From contig OX377203.1 in the NCBI GenBank assembly GCA_947396885.1, positions 30,631,253 through 30,695,252 on the forward strand: 64,000 bases of DNA, read 5' to 3'. Position 1 is the first letter of the stretch. Every line of letters starts with the position of its first letter. The notes under the pieces are model-generated. The model searched no databases. It had not been told where the DNA came from and saw only the letters and a program-made list of their open reading frames with translations. The stretch is from Heligmosomoides polygyrus polygyrus (Eukaryota > Nematoda > Chromadorea > Rhabditida > Heligmosomidae). The position numbers and the translations under genes are program-made. Below, one piece after another: positions 24,906 through 35,146 of this stretch.

Positions 24906-25893
24906 GATGAGCGGATAATGAAATTTTGAAAACCGGATAACGGAAAGCGGATCACGAACAAACAACAAAAATCAAAATCCGTTTTAAATTGCACTAATTT
25001 CAACAACCGATCAGGGCTTAAAGCACTGTTAATTTATAGGCCATTTAAAGACATTTTAGTAGTGCTTTTTTGACATTTTGCAGTCGCCATATTAACGACG
25101 CTCTAGCGGGTTCTCTGCCCATCCATAGGAAGACAAACGTACAGCAACATACCCGCCTTTTACCCGTTTCCAAGGGGTCGGTTGGATTGTCTTATTTATC
25201 AGCCTTACTCTGCGCTTAGCTCTTTTTTCAATTAGAGCAGTTGAAAAATAGAATAGTCCTTGGAAGGGCGATTCCTCCGAGGTCTCTGGAAATAAGAGGG
25301 AGGCAGGAGACATCCAGCCAAACAAACTTCACATATGCCCCACACATGCTATGAACCGTTATTGTTGTTGCTGCTCGATAGCATCCCAAAATCCAAGATA
25401 CTTCAATGTGGAATTATCTGGGATGGATAAAATACTAACTTTTGAGTAGTAAGTGCAAGCAATTGTGCACGGCAAACACACACTCAAAGAGTTATGACAG
25501 CCAGACCTTCTGGATCTGAGGAAGAGTATTAGACCCAGCCCCAAAACGGAGGTGTTCCCTATGTTGAAGATAAGTTTCACAAAAAAAATCACAAATTAAA
25601 CGCGAAAGAATTTGAACTTCTCTGTGCTCGTCGCATCGCCGATTGCTCTGCAAGGGAGCGCGACGGAGATCCGTCCAGGACCAACGCTAAACACCGCGCG
25701 CGGTGCGAAAAAGTATGCCATGCCCACGATGGGCGCGGGAAGCCTTCGCGCATGCCGACCGCCATTGTTGCGGCAGCCGCAGCGAAGTTTCCTTTGACTA
25801 TTTGACCGCATGCGGCGGAATGGTCATGAACTGGGCGCCGCGATGGCAACGCGGCGATGGATGTACGCCCCTGGCCTTACTTGCGGCCGAACA

Positions 25894-25963
25894 GCGTCGG
25901 TGGTGTAGGGCGAACATCGCTGCCCGGAAAGCAGAAGGTGCGGGTTCGAGTCCCGCCTGGCGC
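25894..25963 (+). ncRNA. tRNA-like sequence, copy A
   Basis: Same 70-base module with GCGTCGG / CTGGCGC ends and a perfect T stem (GCGGG / CCCGC) around TTCGAGT. It is followed by AAGAGTTTTGATCGC and an AACAAAACATCC stretch shared with copy C, so the right arm of the fold-back element is partly retained here. Candidate anticodon loop CCGGAAA lacks U33. Confidence 0.5.
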
Positions 25964-26401
25964 AAGAGTTTTGATCGCAACAAAACATCCTGTAACAATA
26001 AAAAAACAAAAGCTCTTTTGTGAACGGCAACTAATACGGCATCCGACTTCTGTGTAAAGCACAGGTACAGGCCGAACATTTTGCACACAAAATTAGCCAA
26101 GTAAAGTCTACTATCAGGATAAACTTTTGATCAAGCAATCTACTTTATGAAACCTCAAGGTAAAAGGCTTTCAGCTATCAATAAAGTACACGCTCAGAAA
26201 TCCTACATGACCTATGATGCAGTGTCAATATTTTGCACACGAAAAGTTTCGTTGCTGATTTGCTATTTGAAACAAGCTACAAAACTTTTCTGTTGCTAGG
26301 GAGATGGGAAATTTCAGTACTAATCTATACGCCTTTAGGGACACTCTGTATATAAGGTGTCCCGCAAACGCAGCAAGAAAAAGTTAGCAGTTAAAAAAAA
26401 G

Positions 26402-26695
26402 GCGCGTGGAGACCAGTCGATGAGGTGCCAGCTGTCGCCTGCACCCGTTACCAGGTTCCTGGTTCGAATCTCCCGCCCAGGCCAACCACGCTTTCCATCC
26501 CTCCGGGGTTGTTGAATTGGTAACGGACCCGTCTGGGAGGGAAAAAGTGCTGACTTGTTCGTCGGCTGGTCATCGGCAGTCATTGAATGACCAAATATGC
26601 ATTCAAGTGCCTATACGACATTTCGTAGAAGTAAAATGCGTGGCGCATCCCAAACGGGATTGAGTAACCGCTTTATGTTTTTATCCTTTTATAAA
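26402..26695 (+). repeat. tRNA-derived SINE, near full length
   Basis: Head with A-box-like and B-box (GGTTCGAATC at 26461) sequence, a body with CCAACCACGC, CCATCCCTCC, AACGGACCCGTCTGGGAGG, GTCGGCTGGTCAT and GCGTGGCGCATCCCAAACGG, and a tail ending TTTTTATCCTTTTAT. It is the reference copy for the family scattered through the window. Confidence 0.75.
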
Positions 26696-27895
26696 AATGA
26701 CATGTGGCAAGAGATGTCAAAAATGGAACTGTGCCTGTTACGAGAGAAGTAATGCAAATGATAAGCTCTTCGTCCCGAGGCAGAAACAACTCGCCTCCTT
26801 CTGTTCCTCTGCAGCTGACGCTCCCCAAAATATCCCGCGCAATTGTTGCTGCCGCCGAACTTCGTGCCGATGCACCAATGACGTCCGCTTGGCATCTCGC
26901 AAGAATTTTCTGACATTCAGAGGGCGATATCAGCAAATCATGTTAGCGTAATCCGATGTCCGAGCCACGAGCCTCGCCAGTGAACGCACGGAGTTGACCG
27001 GGTGGCGAGAAATTCGATTCGACCTCAAGGGGATGACAACCCGGGAGGGTAGAGAGAGAGGGTAGGAGACGAGCTGAACCGGTGCCGGCTGCTCTTCCCC
27101 TACTCACCGTGAGTTTCCTCTCTAAAGACTGCCTCTCCGCAGCCGTTTCCTTCCTCGGACAACTGCTCTTGTCCCGTTCCTCCCTGCATAGTCTGACGTG
27201 TAATCAATGCCTCCTGATGAAGCGAACAGGAGAAAATTACCATGAGTAGTTGTGCAGAAGAGCTCAACACCACACCCTGCACTCAACTCGGATTCAGTTG
27301 CATAGAAGTTCAATTTGGAAAGGAGTCTTCTGGAGCAATTCTAGAGTTGGAGGGGACACTTTCCATAGAAGTAATCATAGCAATGTTTGGCTTAAAGTAC
27401 AACACCAATATTGCCCGAGAAATCTCATGTGTTCTCATAAAGTGCAAGCGGTACGGTACCAATACGCAACGTCCTTTAGAGCGTGGTAATGTGCCACTCA
27501 TTGGATGCCTATGGTACTCGTATAAAGCTCAAATAACGTCAGAATTCTTTTTAGGAAAAGGAAGTGTGGGCGTGCAAAATAATAAACAACACGAAAGGTA
27601 AAGGGAGTAGTATCGCCCTCTGTCATGTATCAGGCATTCTGTTTATATGTAGGTGCTAACATGAAAGCATTCTGAAGACATCTGTGACCTTGAGCGTCAG
27701 CGAACTGGTTTTCCATCTAACGTAAACTCAGCTAGCTAGAAGTAGTGAAAATAGAAGCGATTAATGGCAAATCTCACAAAAGTGAAAATCTGTCGAATGA
27801 GAAAGAGTGCAAAGAATACGTGTAGAGAGTGAGGGGTGAAAGTCGGGCTTCCCAATTCCAAACTGGAATGCACCATGTATCCCGACATGAAGAAC

Positions 27896-28155
27896 AAAGC
27901 ATAAAGGACGGCGTTGCTTCATCCGTTTTGGGATGCGCCACGAATTCTATTTCTACGCAGTGTCGTGGAGGCGATTCTGAATGCGTATTTGACCAATGGC
28001 CAGCCGATGAACAAGTCAGCGCTAGATCCTTACAAGTCTGATACTAATTCACAGACCCCCGAAGGATCGAAGGTTTGGTCAGCTTGGGCGGAAAATCCGA
28101 ACTGAGAAACTGGTATCGGGTGTAGGGCAATAGCCGGCAGCTCCTCCGATTGTGC
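27896..28155 (-). repeat. tRNA-derived SINE, reversed
   Basis: Contains TTTTGGGATGCGCCACG, GCCGATGAACAAGTCAGCG and the GGGCGGAAAATCCGAAC head region, complementary to the forward copies. Confidence 0.7.
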
Positions 28156-28518
28156 TTCAAGCACCCTATTTCGACATATATACAGCGTTCTGCGGAGAGA
28201 GTTGGATGGTCTCCAGGTAGCAAACGGGCGTGTGCTAGAGCTATCGGAGGAGGAGCGGCTGTCTTCTATACTTGGAATGAAAGTTCCTGATTCGTATCCA
28301 CTACAGGCAAAAAAGCGTTCTATTAATTCGGCGTCAGCTAATTGGTACAGAAACCTCTACCTCTTTCTACAACATCGGCATTTAAGTTATTAGCCACTAG
28401 CATGTAGTGTGTCAGGAGGTTTTCAGATTCACGATGAAACAATACAGAACGGGGCTGACTATTGTGCTAAGAAAAATTGAACAGTACCAATTCTCCCGTT
28501 GCGAGTTGATCAGTAGTT

Positions 28519-28818
28519 GAGCGCGGGTAGCGCAGTCAGAGGAGGTACCGGCTGTCGCGTGCGCCCGATACCCGATAGGTTCCTGGTTCGGATTTATCGC
28601 GCAGGCCTACCAAGCCTTTCATCCCTTCAGGGTCAGAGAATTGATGCCAGACTTTTATAGGAAGGGCGAAGCGCTGATCTGACTATCGGGTGGCCATCGC
28701 AAGTCGTTGTATAGGCCAGACCAGCATTCAAGTCGCCTTTACGACATCCCGTAGAGGTAGAATGCGTGGCGCGTTCCAACAGGGATTGAGTAACGTCGTC
28801 GTTTGTCCCTTTTTTATA
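28519..28818 (+). repeat. tRNA-derived SINE, near full length
   Basis: Clear tRNA-like head: GGTAGCGCAGTCAGAGG as A box region and GGTTCGGATT as B box; body and TTTGTCCCTTTTTT tail match the 26.4-kb copy. Confidence 0.75.
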
Positions 28819-30726
28819 ATCAGCAGTTGCAACAACTGCGTAGCCTCTTAATCAGCCATGTCCGTACATAGAGCGAGAACCGAATTCCATTCAGACAAGC
28901 TATATTGACGGCCAAGCCGCTTGCTCGGATAATCCTGTTGTTACGTATTTCAAAGACAGTAAAACCATTTAAGAAGGCCAATGCGTGTTTTGCTGACGAC
29001 ACATAACCCGCTTGCCAACGAGCTATCGAAAGACTCTGGCCTAGCGTCACCGTCGTCTGGCTCACGTATGTTGCTCTATGAAGGGTGTTTATGGCGCCGA
29101 AATTGCATTAGAAAATCACTCCTGTGGCAGGGCTGAGCTGCTACTCGGTCAGTGACGTCAGCCCAGCAAGCAGAAGTGACCTTTACTTCCCCACATACCT
29201 ACTTTTAGAGATAGGTTTCACTCCGGAGCTACGGAGATCCCAAAAATAGTAAAGGAATTCGCGTCGTCGGTTTAATTGAGAAAGTTTCTTAGACACACTT
29301 TATTGAAGCTATTAAAGCTCATGCGTTCGCATAATTCTATTCCTTCTGCTACTTACAGCTAAGTTCGTAGGTCTCGAAGTTACAAGTTAACGGAATGAAA
29401 GCTTTTAGGCAGGGCAAACAGACACATCTCGAGCGCATAGATTTTCCGAATCTGTGTTCATTTTGAATACGACAAGGCAGAATTTGTATGCTGCTAGAGT
29501 AGTATGCGACAAAGGTACCACAAGCAAAGCAACATCGTCCTGACTATTTGTATTCCATGAAAGTATATACCTCCCACATTATACTGAGAGCGCTCCCATT
29601 CCATCGAGTGGCCAGCGTGTATTTCTTGCTCTGACATCTTTACATATAAAAGGTCTTATAAATTTGTACTGCAAGGATCTTCAAAGGGCCGTAGTGCATT
29701 TTTGACGCAACTCAGAGCTTGCCAGAAGCCTGCTGCACAGTTCAAGCTGCAGCGAACTGCCGTTAGTGCAATAGTTCCCTGCGATTCGGAAATGAGGTGT
29801 CACAGAAGCGAAGGTGTAAGAATTACTGCTTTATTATTTAGAGGCTAGTGCAGCTGATGCTCGGAGCTTTGGCTCCAGACCACATTCGAACCAAAGTATT
29901 CCTGACCAACGCCTGTACGTCTGCCCATACAGTTTGTGTTAAACTGAAGGCTTAATGCTAGTATTAGTACCCTTTCTGAAGCAGTCACCATTTTGAAAAG
30001 CACGAAACACATAATTGGCAGTAGGTAAAGGATGACAGCTAGATCTTTCAAGGGATTCTGCGATACATAATTGTCACTTCGCCATTAACAAACTGAGGAA
30101 TCGCATTTACAATTCAGATTCACGACACATCTCATGGTAGAAGAAATACAAAAAATTTCTCGCTTCTGTCCACCTTTTCTCACGCGGTGTCGTGGCAGAA
30201 TTCATATTATTTCGGAGCGAAAAATTGTGCGAAGGTGGCCATACTTCTTACCTCACCGAGAATCAGATTCTCGGCATTGTCAGTATGGAAATTACTGGCC
30301 CCATTGTCATCATCGGTGAGTTATGCTGCTACTGTAAGCCTGCTCGATGGCAAACAAACCTTACTGAGTGTGGACGCAATTTTGAAGCTTTTAAACACTC
30401 TTCGTAGAACCAAATCGCGTTTTAAGCGCTCGGCTCAAATCTGGCGGCGAACGAGGCGATTTTCCAGCTCGTTTCGTGCATCATCGTCGGAGTGCGTGAC
30501 TCCGATGTGACATAGGAAATGACTAATTGATGACGGTTGCGCTCAGATGCATACGCCAAGAGGCCCACGTGATCCGCTTGGCGATCTTTGAGTGGCGCTT
30601 ATGCCATAGAATTCTAAGAGCATGTGTACACGTGTGATAGTGATACATTGGCTAATCTTTAAATCGGTCCGTCGGAGCAACGAAAGTAACTCCACGTGTA
30701 TTGGGACAAACCTCCAGTTTATGCGT

Positions 30727-30762
30727 GTTTATTTATTTATTTAACGGCGTCTCAAAGACGCG
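30727..30762 (-). repeat. LINE 3' end signature (stem-loop plus AAAT tail)
   Basis: Minus strand: GCGTCT / AGACGC stem (30747-30761) then CGTT and an AAAT tail (30727-30744). Confidence 0.5.
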
Positions 30763-33023
30763 CACTGCATGTGAGAACAACATAAAATAGGCTGTGCAAC
30801 TAAAAAAGGAAAAGAAAGAAAACCAGGCAACAATGTATGATTGAAACGGCAACGTTGGACACTGAAGCAGGATTTTCAGAAGCCATTCATATGAGTTGCG
30901 AGAGGTTGCGAGAGCCTAGTGATGGTATGCTCCAAAAGTAGGGGGACATATTAGATGCTAAACGAGTAAGAGGGGAAACATATTAGATGCTAAACACGAA
31001 ATCCTATATCTTCCACATCAACTTTCAATTTTTCAAAAAAAAATCGACAATTGTGATAGGGACGCTTTATGGCGACCAAAAATGTTGTACACGGCGGGAC
31101 TCGCACCGCCTGTTTTTGGCCACGATGCGTATGCTTTTCTACTACTGGCGGTGCCGCATGTCTGTATCCTACCCGGCAGGGAAAAACTAAAAATCGCATC
31201 AGTGAGATCTGCCTCTGAACTGCAGATCCAAAACAACTGTAATGGACTTAACGTGTATTAGATGGTGAACACTACCGTCAGGAAAACTCACAATCAGGCA
31301 GGGCAGTAGTTCTTCTAAAAAATTCGCGAGCAGAACTTCTTCATCTCTAAGCCATTAGAAACGGGTAGCGCTATAAATTTCGCTATCACCACCGGTAATT
31401 ATGTATTGATGATTAATCCGTTTGCTCTACATACATATATGTTGGGCTTGAGGGATTTTCATAGCTGAATCTGATCATTATTGTTTTCTTTCTTCATTCT
31501 ATTTATAATTTTAAGGCAGACTCTTTGCGGTGTATAAATAAATATAAATATAATCTATAAATTCTCATGTGTGGAAGTTCTTCAATACGCCATATTGATG
31601 GACAAAACAAGCCTTGGGTCACCTCTTCAAGCATAAGCTTCCTTCGGGATAGGATTGTTCGAGGTAGCGGCACGTTCTAGACAAATTCCATCGAGAAAAA
31701 CTAAAGTGAAGGAGGGTTGCGGGGGCCGTTGGCAAACGTAGCAGAAGGTGAGAATGAGAGCCTTGGGTTCGATTTTTCACCACGGGTTAATCAAGCACTC
31801 CGGCTAAGGAGGAATTCCAAACTTGTGAGGACAAGCTACTCAGAGGAAGTGGTGGTCGGTTAAAGTGTCTCCATCAGCGACATTACGAACGAGTTGGATA
31901 CGTAGGGTGCTCATGAATGAATGATTAACGGCGATACACTCCTTTAATTCTTAAATTAATCCAGGCTCGTCGTCCGATATTAAACACAGATATTACAACA
32001 AAAGGCCTATAGAAACAGCGGCAAAACTTCAGCCTTCACAGCATTCTGCACCGCTGTTACTCCTTCAGTTCGCGCGTCGAGATTGGATCCTCTGAAGCTG
32101 CGGCCACTGAGAGAGATCATTTTCTTTCCGTTTCTGTATTAATAGGTGTATTAATAAGCAGAGATAAGCAGAGTTGCTCTCATGAAAACGACTTAGAAGA
32201 TGCACGATCTTGGAGTCGTGAGGATCATATGTGCAGTTTCTATAATCAAAATGGTGAGAGATTCTGAGTTTTTCCTGCCTTTTTCGCATAGAGCCTTGAA
32301 ATCCGGCAAATTCAAGGTCTGTAATGGGAAGCTAATTTTGCAATCTAGGCGAAGATTACCATCGTATTGGAACAGCACTTGAACTCATCCTACAATCTGT
32401 GCCCTTTACACCTGCCTGAGTTACGAAAATTGAATGAGGAGCAGATCTGATCACAGGTTAGTAATACTAATCATAAGCCTCTATGAAAACCAATAAAACC
32501 ATCCATTGCGAAGCTGAACTTTGACTGAACTATGGTAGTTCTGGGACACCAGAGCTCATATTAAATACTTTCACAGAGCTGTCTCAATCTTGTACGCCAA
32601 AGTTTTACTTCTGAGCACATAGCCGTGGAGCTAATCAGCTTCTGCGACTACTCAGGCTGTCGTTGTTTCGTGGAAATGAGGCTCTAATCAAATGAACGCC
32701 GGCGTTTTTGTCGCTGTCGGCGCGCTAGCAGGAATCTGATTACAGTAGCATTGGCGATGACTCGATTTAGTGCTCCTCCAGTGCCTAATTCACACTGCAG
32801 ACGTAAGCCGGTGTTTCGCGGTCAAAGAGCACCCTGAGTGTCTTCGAAGGCTCGTTTTTCAGCGCCGCGCGATGTCGCCGCCGCCAATGCAGATGGAATC
32901 AGGACAGCCATTATAAGCTCCTGTGTCCCACGGGATTAGTCAGCAACTGCGTCAAATCGCGCGCTCGAACAACGAGCAGAAGTCAGCCGGAAATGGCGAC
33001 AACGTAGGAAAGTATGAACTCAC

Positions 33024-33320
33024 GATGAGATCAGCTACGGCGAGCGAGAATATCAGGTAGTACTGCGGCCGACCGCGTAGGTCGCGGTCCCACGCTATGG
33101 CGACGATGACGAACACGTTGCCGATCACGCAGGACAGAATCAGAAGCAACAGGATGGCGGCGAGCGTGAGCGACTCCATAAACGGCCGCAGCGAGTCGTC
33201 GGCAACGAGGGCGGGCGACAGCGTGTCGCCGACGTCGCCAGCTGCCTGCACTGCGTCGTCGCCGAACCATGAGGCGGCCAAGGAGGAGAGCGACGTGGAC
33301 GCGTTGCGTTCACTCAGCAT
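33024..33320 (-). CDS. ser-4: 5-HT1/SER-4-like serotonin receptor, exon 1 (N-terminus, TM1, most of TM2)
   Basis: First coding exon of a rhodopsin-class biogenic-amine receptor, a plasma-membrane GPCR. It encodes 99 residues from ATG at 33320. The N-terminal tail carries an N-glycosylation sequon (NAS, residue 6). TM1 spans about residues 53-76 with the conserved Asn in CVIGNVFV (N68); TM2 starts in YYLIFSLAVADLI with the conserved Asp at 97. The exon ends ATC followed by a GTGAGT donor at 33023, a phase-0 junction that restores ADLI-VGLIVTP with exon 2. A TTTCAG acceptor at 33355-33360 sits just 5' of the start, so either an upstream non-coding exon or trans-splicing to a leader is likely. 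The exon is much richer in GC than the introns around it. Family assignment rests on all three exons; the ser-4 symbol is inferred from the 5-HT1-like motifs and not from an alignment. Confidence 0.82.
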
Positions 33321-33354
33321 GCCGGCAGTGGAACTCAGCGGTGCTGCTGCTCAT
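33310..33354 (-). CDS. Upstream ORF overlapping the receptor start codon
   Basis: Directly after the TTTCAG acceptor the first ATG (33354-33352) opens a 14-codon ORF rich in Ser that ends in TGA at 33310-33312, ten bases inside the receptor reading frame and in a different frame. If the mRNA begins at this acceptor, as in trans-splicing or with a short 5' exon, this uORF would be met first and would lower or condition receptor translation. Whether it is translated is unknown; the main ATG is supported by the downstream protein but an alternative upstream exon could change the picture. Confidence 0.45.
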   Translation of the reverse strand: MSSSTAEFHCRHAE

Positions 33355-35146
33355 CTGAAATTCGGACGCATAACGACGAGCTGTTAGGATGAGCTACAGC
33401 TCACACATGACGCGGATGGACTCGAGGCATCGATCTGGGTGCGAGAAACCCGGAGATAAATGCCACGCTGAGGAGGAGGAAGCGTTGATGAGCGAATAAA
33501 TAGCTGAGCACGAAGAACAAAGAAAGCGGAACGGCGTCGGGAAACTGCTTTCGCCGGAGTCGGAGTCGATGGAACAGGCAAATCTGAGGTTGGAAATCGA
33601 GGACGAACAGGAAAATGGTGGAGCAGTGCGGTACAGTTCATCTCCTTTAAGAGGGTAGGGCCAGTAGCCGGTCGTTGAGCTTTTGATAAACGCTCATAGG
33701 CTCACCTTTGCACTTCTGCCAAAATTATGCTATCATTTCTAGAGTTGAAGTGAGGGTTCAACATTTAAAAGGGACAGCTTAAACTGTGGGAAAAGCTCTC
33801 GAACTGACTAGCACATACAACTCATATGCAGCTCATTTGCCTGTTATCTAGTAAAAATGCGAGGAATGACGAACAAGGTTGGGTCGGCATCCAGTTTCTC
33901 TAACGATGTTTCGAGTTTCTCTTGGGCTTAAATTACGAATCGATTACAGTCTCTAGAAGCGTGGTCATGGTAGAAAAGGTATGAGTCTCGTTTGATAGGT
34001 GTGGAGCATCCTAGTGGGTCTGGTTTTGTTCATTGAAAACGGGCTTCAAAGTGCATTCAGCCTTGCGGACAAGTCTCCCTAAGCCTAGCATCACGATGGC
34101 ACCCAGACATCAAGAATAGTGTTGAAACGTTAGTCGATTGGGGGTAAGGTAAGGGGAATTGGCGATAGAATAGTTCAAAAGAGATTTACCAATGTTAGGG
34201 ATTTACAAGCCACGGATACAGAAGAAGCTCTTCTATTGTACTTCAGTGGTCAGGCGTAGTTATGGGAGCAATATGAAAAGGCTGTCGCTAAAAGAAGTAT
34301 TGCCTTCACCGTGCATGCTTAGACACTGACCAGCCAACAAAGTGGGTTGTAAGTGGCATCAAGAATTTAACGGATTTCTTAAAAGCTACGACACTCAGAC
34401 ATATTCCTGTCATTCACATTTCCTTGCAAAACCTTTGGATAAGGCTATAACGAGTGGCTGTAAGCGTATGAGCTACACGCCTTCTCGAAATGTTTTCTGT
34501 GAAATTACCTCCACAAAAGCAAAGCTGCATAGTAAATGAACCTGAGCCGATTTTTATTGCAAACACTTTTGACGAGGCGTAGGCGGTGCGCGACATTCAA
34601 TGACTGTTGTTAGATATCCCGGTTTGCCCACTGAATACAACCCTGAAGACGTGCTACGATGTGGCGTTGTACAAACTGAAGCAGGGAAACTTATGGAGAC
34701 TAATTTAGCCTTCTCCGAGACGGGGGAGAGAGGCTGTGTACGATATGGCGTGAGAGCATGACGACGCCTCGGGAGGTCTGCAACCGTGGCGTCTGCTGCC
34801 TTGTGATGTCTGTCTGCGATAGGATATTTGCTGGGCTTTTCAGCACCGTCGGCTTCAGTCGAAGTACAGGTACATCGTTTTCATCAAATCGCAGACCAAC
34901 CTAATCCAGGGTGAAGCAGATCAGCAAGCCGCTCATCGCTGTTGGTAGAAGCGACAAGGGGCTGCAACTTTTTATTTTATTTTTTATTTATTTATTTAAA
35001 CAAAGACTACAGTCTTGTTTAAAGAATGAGGGAACACAAAAAAAACTGTACATACACAACTCAACAAAACACGAAAGAATGAGTCATATGCACATTAAAT
35101 TCGATGACATAATAAGTGTCTACTGACTGCGCAATATTTATAATGC

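Larger units (their letters stand above)
16862..33023 (-). other. Intron 1 of the SER-4-like receptor (about 16.2 kb)
   Basis: Bounded by GTGAGT at the 5' side and TTGCAG at the 3' side. It splits TM2 in phase 0. It holds at least five SINE copies, a PIF/Harbinger-like MITE, an RTE fragment, a partial GGCCGG-type MITE, one tRNA-like element and a LINE tail. Stretches 18000-19530, 19770-20800, 24910-25600, 27000-27890 and 28820-30720 hold no gene I recognise. The insertions suggest growth by transposon accumulation. Confidence 0.8.

Noticed and set aside
32862..32916. Short plus-strand ORF starting MSPPPMQ after a TTTTTCAG acceptor
   Set aside because: Only 14 codons, inside the receptor intron on the opposite strand, without further support.
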